Source: Deltaproteobacteria bacterium (GTDB lineage Bacteria; Desulfobacterota; Desulfobacteria; Desulfobacterales; UBA11574). Taken from it: a stretch of 6,295 bases of DNA. The notes under the pieces were generated by a model. It did not search any database, was not told the DNA's origin, and worked only from the letters and a program-made list of their open reading frames with translations. The stretch lies in NCBI GenBank assembly GCA_019313505.1, contig JAFDBA010000138.1, positions 1 to 6,295 on the forward strand, read 5' to 3'. Position 1 is the stretch's first letter. The number at the start of each line of letters is the position of its first letter. Of this stretch, positions 1 to 5,578 are shown piece by piece. The position numbers and the translations under genes are program-made.

Positions 1-203
1 TTGTTAAAGCTGACTATTTCGTTTTGTGACAGTGTTCGTTCTTTCCAGGTATTGGAGTTCTTGGTAAATATCTGTAGAACATTGCAGCCAAGGGCCTGAG
101 CCTCATAGATGGCATTGTGCAGACCCTTTGCAATGGAAAAGTGGGCCCCCAGGAGACATGAAGTCTTTTTGGTTTGGACCTTATCTTTTGGTTTGCGACT
201 CAT
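1..203 (-). CDS. nfo: Endonuclease IV (AP endonuclease), 5' part only
   Basis: The first 67 residues of a protein read leftward from ATG at 203-201 and run off the window edge. From residue 17 the sequence reads LLGAHFSIAKGLHNAI, then ALGCNVLQIFTKNSNTWK. This matches the start of the endonuclease IV TIM barrel (E. coli begins IGAHVSAAGG and then FTKNQRQW); the FTKN-x-x-x-W block is a family hallmark that contributes to DNA contact. The family cleaves DNA 5' of abasic sites and uses three zinc ions, but the metal ligands lie further downstream and outside the window. About 16 lysine-rich residues precede the usual family start. ATG-203 is the only ordinary start codon after the in-frame stop at 252-254, yet it lacks a good Shine-Dalgarno. 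It is divergent from the oxidoreductase gene. The family call is firm; the exact start is less so. Confidence 0.88.
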   Translation of the reverse strand, partial: MSRKPKDKVQTKKTSCLLGAHFSIAKGLHNAIYEAQALGCNVLQIFTKNSNTWKERTLSQNEIVSFN

Positions 204-253
204 ACAAGTTAGTTCACTTGAGCAGGTTGGGCAGACAAAAATGAACGTTTCTC

Positions 254-298
254 AAAGGTTTACCTTTAAATATATCTTATAAGCCATGGGAATTCTAA
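254..298 (-). promoter_or_regulatory. Candidate nfo promoter with an overlapping inverted repeat
   Basis: On the minus strand a TTAGAA (298-293) and a TATATT (274-269) are separated by 18 bp, a plausible sigma70-type -35/-10 pair. The expected transcription start near 262 falls inside a perfect 6-bp inverted repeat, AAAGGT-TT-ACCTTT (254-267), which would be a natural operator position. The transcript would have a leader of about 60 nt before ATG-203. The surrounding DNA is very AT-rich, so chance -10 matches are common. The promoter is a guess; the repeat itself is directly visible. Confidence 0.28.
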
Positions 299-592
299 AA
301 GCAGGTGAAGATAAAGAAAATATTCTGATCTGATTCAAGATATGAGGATTTTCCCAACTAAAAAAAGGTATGAGAAGATATCTATAACAGAAGAACAATA
401 CGTTTTCAATATATTTTTTGGATAATAAAAAAATATCGTGCAAGATATATCGCTTTGATTTGCCAATGAGGGGATAATTTGTTTTAAAAATTTAAAGGGA
501 AAAAATTAGACGAACATGTTGAATTTACCTAAACATCTGACATTAAATATTGACAAATTTATTTTATTCCAATATGTTGATAATTCAATTAG

Positions 593-699
593 CTTGATCA
601 AGGCGAATGTCAATGGGCCTTCCCACAAGGAATGCCCTCACGTTTGGCTTGAAAGGAATCCTATCCTTCTTTCGCAGCCTTATCTTCCAAAAAAGGAAG
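593..699 (+). other. GC-richer patch with consecutive stem-loops (possible structured RNA)
   Basis: A perfect 10-bp palindrome, CTTGATCAAG (593-602), is followed by a two-part hairpin at 604-646. Its outer stem pairs 604-610 with 640-646 (two G-T pairs). Its inner stem pairs GGGCCTTCC (615-623) with GGAATGCCC (629-637) with one mismatch and a CACAA loop. A second hairpin pairs AAGGA (653-657) with TCCTT (664-668), and a third pairs CTTCC (684-688) with GGAAG (695-699) around an A6 loop. The patch sits in DNA otherwise near 27% GC, which is how structured RNAs often stand out in AT-rich intergenic DNA. It could equally be a dispersed intergenic repeat or a remnant of a decayed gene. No known RNA family is recognised. 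Confidence 0.3.
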
Positions 700-774
700 T
701 GTTTTACCTGTTGGAAATCCGGTTAAGACCCGTTCTATTTATCCTGGCCATTATAGTTTCTAAAAATCGAGGCT

Positions 775-817
775 AAAAATGCTCCCGGGTATTGTGAGCG
801 TCAGAGCAAGCTTTTTT
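775..817. terminator. Weak terminator-like inverted repeat
   Basis: TGCTC (780-784) can pair with GAGCA (804-808). A5 (775-779) can then pair with the T run at 812-817 if the three bases 809-811 bulge. A T run follows on the plus strand and, read on the minus strand, another T run follows the other arm, giving a bidirectional look. The loop of 19 nt is long and the GC stem only 5 bp, so efficiency would be poor. It would close any plus-strand transcript from the structured patch upstream. Confidence 0.2.
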
Positions 818-853
818 AACATATCATCAATTTTAGAAAATTTATTATATCAA

Positions 854-892
854 TTCAAAAACTGAGGAAATCCATTATATTCGGATTTCTTC
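854..892 (+). promoter_or_regulatory. Inverted repeat and candidate promoter upstream of the oxidoreductase gene
   Basis: GAGGAAATCC (864-873) pairs with GGATTTCTTC (883-892) over 10 bp with one G-T pair, around a 9-nt AT-only-but-one loop. The loop contains TATATT (876-881), a reasonable -10, with TTCAAA (854-859) 16 bp upstream as a weak -35. A repressor bound to the repeat would block this promoter. If transcription instead starts further upstream, the repeat becomes a leader hairpin ending 42 nt before the start codon. The right arm can alternatively pair with GAAAT at 901-905. The repeat is plain in the sequence; its role is inferred. Confidence 0.35.
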
Positions 893-920
893 AAGGTCCG
901 GAAATTAATAAATACAGTAA

Positions 921-925
921 AGGAG
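921..925 (+). promoter_or_regulatory. Shine-Dalgarno of the oxidoreductase gene
   Basis: AGGAG, preceded by AA, lies 9 nt before ATG-935. It fixes the start at 935 and therefore supports the unusual N-terminal extension of the protein as real translated sequence. Confidence 0.75.
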
Positions 926-934
926 CACCGATCC

Positions 935-3900
935 ATGAGACCAAACATAAATATAGACACCCTTTTGAACCAACTCCCTTTTTATAGGAATAAAGAAAAA
1001 AATAAGGTGCGTCAGGTGGACTGGAAAGCTGAATGGAAACGATTTGATGCCAAAAAGCTTTTTGAATACGACCTTTCCACCATTCCTCCAGAGCAGTTAA
1101 ACGCCATTCGGGAGCGAGAAGACGCCATCATGGACGGTAACCACGCAGCACTTTCAATTCTCACCCGCGTTGTCGATGGGTTATGCGGCTATCCCATTAC
1201 ACCATCGACAGCCATTGCTGAAGATTTTGCAAAGGCTGCCTCAATGGGTCAAAAAAATCTTTTTGGTTCTGAACTGATGTATTTTCAACCCAGCGATGAA
1301 CTTTCAGCTATTGCTGCGGTGGAGGCCATGGCATCCCAGGGGGGACGTTATGTGGACAACTCCTCTTCCCAGGGCCTGGTTTTAAAGACCAAGAACCTTT
1401 TTTCTGTGGCGGGCAAGCGTCTGCCCGTGGTCATGACAATTATGGCCAGGGAAGTCAATAAGGGTTCTTTAAGCATTCACTGTGGCCATACCGATTTTTA
1501 TGGTGTTCGCAATGTCGGATGGGCCCAACTGGTTGCCGGCGACAACCAGGAACTCCATGACCTTTTGCCTGTAGCTTTTAAGACGGCCGAGCTGCGGCAG
1601 GTTATGCTGCCGTGCATGGTTATCGGTGACGGATTTATTAAGTCCCACGCCCTGGAAAATATAAAGCTGGTTTCAGATACTTTTCTAAAATATTTTATCG
1701 GACCTCCCAATAGATTATACCAGCCTGATTTCAAGAATAAAACCCTCACCGGAACCTTTACCGACGTGGATCTCACTATGGAAGGTCAGGTGGCCCAGGA
1801 TCTTGCCTACAGATTTATCAAAAGAGGTCTTATCGCCGCCATGAACACCATGAATACAATCATGGGTACCAATTTAAAAGCGGTGGAGTGTTATCGTACC
1901 GAAGATGCTGAAATGGTTGTGGTGGTACTTGGATCGGCAGCCGGCGTTCTCAAAGATGTTGTCGATTACTACCGAAATGTGAAAGGTATAAAGGTTGGCA
2001 TTGTACGACCGGTACTCTTCAATCCACCCTGTTACCAGGAACTTGCATATGGCATCCGCAATGCCAAGGTAATCACGGTGCTGGAACGGACCGGCATGGC
2101 ACATAACCAGCTTCTTCTGTCGGATATTCAGGATGCACTCCTGATTTCGCTGAGGGCCGGCAGAGAAGGTGGAAAGGAACATAAAATCTATGGCCGTACC
2201 GACATCCCTACCCTTTTGCATGGAGTTTACGGTCTGGGCAGCAAGGATTTTAACAAATACGATGCGGGATCGGTTTTGGAGAATATGCAAGCATGTTATG
2301 AAAAGAAGACCCGGGAGCATTTCCTTCGAGACTTCTTTGTTGGGATTGAAGGCCCTTACACTCTGGCACCCAAACCGCTTCCCGGCTATAAAGATCGTGA
2401 GCTGGGTATGACCTTTATCGGTATTGGCGCAGAAGGTGTCAAGACGGGTCTGGAAACCGCCGCACTCATTTATGCGGAAAGCAGTGGAAACGGGAAAAAA
2501 TACATCCAGTCAGGAGCAAGATATGGTGCGGCCAGAAAAGGCGCGCCGGTGTTTATGAATCTTCGAATCAGCTCAAGTCCAATTCGTAACTCCTCAGAGC
2601 TGACCGAACACGATGTGCTTGCTTTTTTCAATGATAAGTTCTTATCCGGAGAAATTTTGAGGGATTATGTGGGATCAATGAATAAAAACGGCCTTCTCGT
2701 GGTCAACAGCTCCAGAACCGCAGATGCACTCATCGATTCATTTCCGGCTGAAATGCGCAGCTTCATTAAAGAAAGAAAGATCCGGGTAATTGCCCTGAAC
2801 GCAACCCAGGCTGCCCTGAAACATCTCAAACGAAACCTGCCAGGTGCGATGATGCTGGGTCTGATAAACGGGGAGACAGGGATACTGTCACGGGATACTT
2901 TTGAACAAAAATTTAAATCCATCCTTAAACAAAAACTCGGGGCAAAAAAGGGCCATAAAATTGTCGAATCGAATATCGACCTTTTAAAAGAAGGAGCCCG
3001 TTTGGTTTCTAAAACGCCCGATCCGTTACCTGAGACATTTTCTAAAGCCTCGGAAGATCAGGACTCTACAGCGGAAATCAAACCTGAAAATTTCGGGAAA
3101 GGCTATGGAACTGCGGGGCTTGCCGTTAAACTTTCCGAAAAGGACGAATTGGGAACCATCAAGCCGCCTAACCTGATAGAAAATTATCAGGAAAAATTTA
3201 AAAAGGATATGGTAGATCCAATTCTGGAGGGGAAAAAAGTCCCATGGAATCAGTTTTTGCCCCTGGTTCCAGCAGCCACCAGCAGATTCAAGGACGTGAG
3301 TTTTATTGGAACCCAGATTCCGGTGTGGGATGCCAAGAAATGTATCGCGTGCGGGATGTGTGCGGCTTTGTGCCCGGATTCGGCAATCTATTCAACCATC
3401 ACCGACAAACCGCTTCCTGAGGGTGCAATCCCCTATTTCAAAGTTTTCAAGAAACCGCCCAAGGGTATTCCCTGGGAGCAGTTTGCCATGAATATCAATG
3501 TTAATCCTTCTTCATGTAAAGGATGCGGGGTCTGTTCCCAGGTCTGCCCTGTGGATGCCCTTAAAATGTTTGAAAAATCAAAAGTTAACGATACGGACTT
3601 TCTATCCCAAAAATATCAGGACCTCGACAATACCTATGATGCCGCTCATTATGTGGATCGTATGGCCCTGAACCATCAGGTTCTTTTTGTCTTGTCCAAG
3701 CTATACCCGGGCAAGCACACCCTGTGTCCCGGATGTGGTGAAGGAACGATCAATCTATTGACCTTTTTTGCACTGGAGAGTCTGCGAAACAGTCCCAAAG
3801 GGATCGAGACCTTCTACCAGGGAATCAAGGTCCTCTCAGACATCAACCGAAAGGCCATCGATCACATGATTGATAACGGTTTTACCATCTACAATATCAA

Positions 3901-4816
3901 TTCCACCGGTTGCAATGAGGTCTCTGAACTGGTCAATCCTTTTAATACCCGAATTTATCAGGCCGGCCATTATGGATTCGGGACCGCCTCGGCTGCAGCT
4001 CTGGGGGCTAAATTCAGCCTTGACCAGGCATATCATAACGGTTTCAGTGATGTATTGCCCAAAATCATTGTTTTTGCGGGAGACGGCGCCATTTACGATA
4101 TCGGCAACGGGCCCTTCAACTATGCCCTTGGCGAGGATTTCGATATTACCTGGGTCATTTATAATAACGAAGGCTACATGAACACCGGCGCCCAAAAATC
4201 AGGAGCTACACGCTTCGGTTGTGAACGCTCCACATCCCCTATAGGCTCCAAATATGCAGGCAAGACCACACTCCATCGGCGTATTGTTAGTCAGGCAACG
4301 GCGATTTCCCATGTCTATTCCGCCAAACTCACCACTGACAATCCTTTTTATGCCATCAGGATATTGAAGGAGGCCATCGCCTATTGTGGGCCGTCGGTGG
4401 TGGAATTTTTTTCATACTGTTCCCAAGGGCATCAGAGCCACGATTGGGCCGGTCCTTTGATTTCAAGAATGATGAATGAGGCAAGAAAATGGCAGATTCA
4501 GGTGAGAAGACCCTTCCAGAAACTCGATATTTCTGCCAACCCTGATCCTGACAAGACATATCCTTCTAAAGGAAAATCCTTTAAAAAAGGGATAAAAAGA
4601 GACCCCGCCACGTTTTATGATGTGGTCAGTATGCTGGGCCAGTACAATCGGCACATTAAAGCTCAGGAAGGTGATGTGATCCCCCAACTCGTCCTGGTCA
4701 ACGAAACGGTATCCCTTTTCAGATGGTTCAGAAACCAGTATCTGGCCGGCTATCGGGATACCATGCCGACTGAAGAGGAAGTGGAGCGCATTGTAACTGC
4801 GCGTTATAAACTATAA
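935..4816 (+). CDS. Pyruvate:ferredoxin-type 2-oxoacid oxidoreductase, single-chain, divergent
   Basis: This 1293-residue cytoplasmic enzyme should oxidatively decarboxylate a 2-oxoacid (probably pyruvate) with CoA and thiamine diphosphate, passing electrons through three [4Fe-4S] clusters to ferredoxin or flavodoxin. Domain order is that of homodimeric PFOR. After a 58-residue extension comes the pyrimidine-binding domain (about 66-250; YPITPST with T89, E122, R172). Domain II follows (about 318-470), then the gamma domain (about 492-690; YGAARKGAPV), a degenerate EKR linker (about 765-799), and a two-cluster ferredoxin domain (C803/806/809/813 and C861/864/867/871). The TPP domain (about 925-1170) has GDG at 1049-1051 and NTG with N1083. 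Proximal-cluster cysteines appear to be C931, C934, C993 and C1162. T89, E122 and R172 sit exactly 58 positions after Desulfovibrio africanus T31, E64 and R114 (numbers from memory), so catalysis looks intact. It is longer than the usual roughly 1170-1230 residues. It is monocistronic, with a strong Shine-Dalgarno. The substrate is inferred; a different 2-oxoacid is possible. Confidence 0.93.
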   Translation: MRPNINIDTLLNQLPFYRNKEKNKVRQVDWKAEWKRFDAKKLFEYDLSTIPPEQLNAIREREDAIMDGNHAALSILTRVVDGLCGYPITPSTAIAEDFAKAASMGQKNLFGSELMYFQPSDELSAIAAVEAMASQGGRYVDNSSSQGLVLKTKNLFSVAGKRLPVVMTIMAREVNKGSLSIHCGHTDFYGVRNVGWAQLVAGDNQELHDLLPVAFKTAELRQVMLPCMVIGDGFIKSHALENIKLVSDTFLKYFIGPPNRLYQPDFKNKTLTGTFTDVDLTMEGQVAQDLAYRFIKRGLIAAMNTMNTIMGTNLKAVECYRTEDAEMVVVVLGSAAGVLKDVVDYYRNVKGIKVGIVRPVLFNPPCYQELAYGIRNAKVITVLERTGMAHNQLLLSDIQDALLISLRAGREGGKEHKIYGRTDIPTLLHGVYGLGSKDFNKYDAGSVLENMQACYEKKTREHFLRDFFVGIEGPYTLAPKPLPGYKDRELGMTFIGIGAEGVKTGLETAALIYAESSGNGKKYIQSGARYGAARKGAPVFMNLRISSSPIRNSSELTEHDVLAFFNDKFLSGEILRDYVGSMNKNGLLVVNSSRTADALIDSFPAEMRSFIKERKIRVIALNATQAALKHLKRNLPGAMMLGLINGETGILSRDTFEQKFKSILKQKLGAKKGHKIVESNIDLLKEGARLVSKTPDPLPETFSKASEDQDSTAEIKPENFGKGYGTAGLAVKLSEKDELGTIKPPNLIENYQEKFKKDMVDPILEGKKVPWNQFLPLVPAATSRFKDVSFIGTQIPVWDAKKCIACGMCAALCPDSAIYSTITDKPLPEGAIPYFKVFKKPPKGIPWEQFAMNINVNPSSCKGCGVCSQVCPVDALKMFEKSKVNDTDFLSQKYQDLDNTYDAAHYVDRMALNHQVLFVLSKLYPGKHTLCPGCGEGTINLLTFFALESLRNSPKGIETFYQGIKVLSDINRKAIDHMIDNGFTIYNINSTGCNEVSELVNPFNTRIYQAGHYGFGTASAAALGAKFSLDQAYHNGFSDVLPKIIVFAGDGAIYDIGNGPFNYALGEDFDITWVIYNNEGYMNTGAQKSGATRFGCERSTSPIGSKYAGKTTLHRRIVSQATAISHVYSAKLTTDNPFYAIRILKEAIAYCGPSVVEFFSYCSQGHQSHDWAGPLISRMMNEARKWQIQVRRPFQKLDISANPDPDKTYPSKGKSFKKGIKRDPATFYDVVSMLGQYNRHIKAQEGDVIPQLVLVNETVSLFRWFRNQYLAGYRDTMPTEEEVERIVTARYKL

Positions 4817-4825
4817 CCCGACTTT

Positions 4826-5560
4826 TTATTTCAGATGGGGTGCTGGTTGCAACCATCTATTTTTGTTGCTATCGTAAAACCATCTGTCCGGGAATCCACG
4901 ACGTTTGAGATAGGAAGGATTTTCAGCCCAGCTGATAAGCTCTGAATATGCCTGGTGAATTTTTCTGAATATATCTGTATTTCCTCCAAGGTCGGGATGG
5001 TGTTTTTTTACCTGAAGCCGGAATGCACTTTTTATTATCTTTTCAAGTTCCGGAGAATTCAAATCCGACTTGCCAAGCTTTAAGCGTAACAGCGATGCCT
5101 TTTTAACGGCGGGGATTTTTATTTCCGGCGGCATTACAGGACAAAATGCAGAATCATTGCGTCTTGCCTTTTCGAGTAAGAGACGAGTGGCAAGATAGTT
5201 TCTATTTGTTCGTTTTTTCTCGGCCCACCATCTATTTCCAAGAATATCAGACATAATACAGTAGTCCTCGCCGGGGTTTTTCCCGGCAGAACGAGGATAA
5301 ATAAAGCTGAAGATTTCCTTGGAATAGTAAGGAAGAACATCCATAATTATCATCACGGCAGTAAAATAAAAGGTTGCATAGCGGGTGTTTAATGTCTTGA
5401 GCAAACCTGTTCTTAAATCAAGCGCATATCGAAGCTTCTGTCGGCAATCAATGGAACAATACCTTCGCCGGCCAAGATTTTCCGCTGTACCGCAGGAGAG
5501 GCATCGACTTCTTATACTATAATCCGAGCCGGATATGCTTTTTTGTACTGAATTTTTCAT
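4826..5560 (-). CDS. J-domain protein with N-terminal zinc finger and C-terminal J domain
   Basis: A 244-residue protein. Residues 20-39 form a four-cysteine zinc site, C20-x2-C23-x11-C35-x3-C39, ending YCSIDCR, a treble-clef-like pattern seen in small zinc-ribbon proteins. The middle (about 45-150) is unrecognised, has no clear signal peptide, and contains only a weak hydrophobic stretch at 61-77. Residues about 154-213 are a J domain. The HPD motif at 188-190 (KKHHPDLGGNTDIF) is the element that stimulates the ATPase of DnaK/Hsp70, and helix III follows as FRKIHQAYSELI. A tryptophan- and proline-rich tail (DRWFYD, NRWLQP) ends the chain. Classical DnaJ has its J domain at the N-terminus and a G/F region, both absent here, so this is a specialised co-chaperone, client unknown. 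ATG-5560 is the first start after an in-frame stop and has little Shine-Dalgarno. Translation may be coupled to the protease gene ending 18 bp upstream. It converges on the oxidoreductase with 9 bp between stop codons. Confidence 0.85.
   Translation of the reverse strand: MKNSVQKSISGSDYSIRSRCLSCGTAENLGRRRYCSIDCRQKLRYALDLRTGLLKTLNTRYATFYFTAVMIIMDVLPYYSKEIFSFIYPRSAGKNPGEDYCIMSDILGNRWWAEKKRTNRNYLATRLLLEKARRNDSAFCPVMPPEIKIPAVKKASLLRLKLGKSDLNSPELEKIIKSAFRLQVKKHHPDLGGNTDIFRKIHQAYSELISWAENPSYLKRRGFPDRWFYDSNKNRWLQPAPHLK
4833..4864 (+). terminator. Candidate intrinsic terminator of the oxidoreductase gene
   Basis: AGATGG (4833-4838) pairs with CCATCT (4853-4858). A further three pairs, TGC (4841-4843) with GCA (4849-4851), close a 5-nt loop, with a small 2x1 internal loop between the stems. 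The stem is followed by A and then five T (4860-4864). It starts 17 nt after the oxidoreductase stop codon and lies within the last codons of the convergent J-protein gene. On the minus strand no T run follows, so it would work in the plus direction only. Confidence 0.45.
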
Positions 5561-5578
5561 GAGAAATGCAGTTTATTA

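Larger units (their letters stand above)
204..934. other. Divergent intergenic region between nfo and the oxidoreductase gene
   Basis: This 731-bp gap holds no recognisable gene. Positions 241-600 are about 27% GC by hand count, with many A/T runs. GC rises to about half at 601-660 and stays near 40% to about 800, then falls again. Two short open frames (252-443 minus, 516-776 plus) encode no recognisable domain, and neither has a convincing ribosome-binding site. A possible plus-strand promoter is TTGCCA (460-465) with a poor TTTAAA (483-488) at 17-bp spacing; if real it would transcribe the structured patch described separately. The gap is long enough for two divergent promoters plus an unannotated small RNA, but nothing here proves transcription. 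Confidence 0.6.

Noticed and set aside
252..443. Minus-strand open frame of 63 codons upstream of nfo
   Set aside because: The composition simply reflects AT-rich DNA (Phe, Ile, Leu, Lys), it covers the likely nfo promoter, and it has no convincing ribosome-binding site.
577..590. FNR-like site beginning TTGAT-AATT
   Set aside because: The second half reads CAATT and not ATCAA, so only one half-site matches in AT-rich DNA.
604..648. Integron attC-like hairpin
   Set aside because: The stem is long enough, but the right end reads GTTTGGC, which fails the GTTRRRY core, and there is no cassette or integrase nearby.
516..776. Plus-strand open frame of 86 codons in the intergenic region
   Set aside because: The nearest purine-rich stretch is about 15 nt before the ATG, no domain or membrane pattern is recognisable, and the frame overlaps the stem-loop patch. 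It looks like chance, though a species-specific small protein cannot be excluded.
1874..2320. Long antisense open frame inside the oxidoreductase gene
   Set aside because: It lies opposite a clearly conserved coding sequence and gives no recognisable protein. Other antisense and off-frame stretches in 1498-4687 are rejected for the same reason.
4786..4802. Hairpin GCGCA-N7-TGCGC as a minus-strand terminator for the J-protein gene
   Set aside because: Only 5 bp of stem, and no T run follows on the minus strand.
4846..4855. Palindrome GGTTGCAACC treated as an operator
   Set aside because: The start and centre fall within coding sequence at a 3' end, and the bases are better explained by the larger stem-loop of the candidate terminator.
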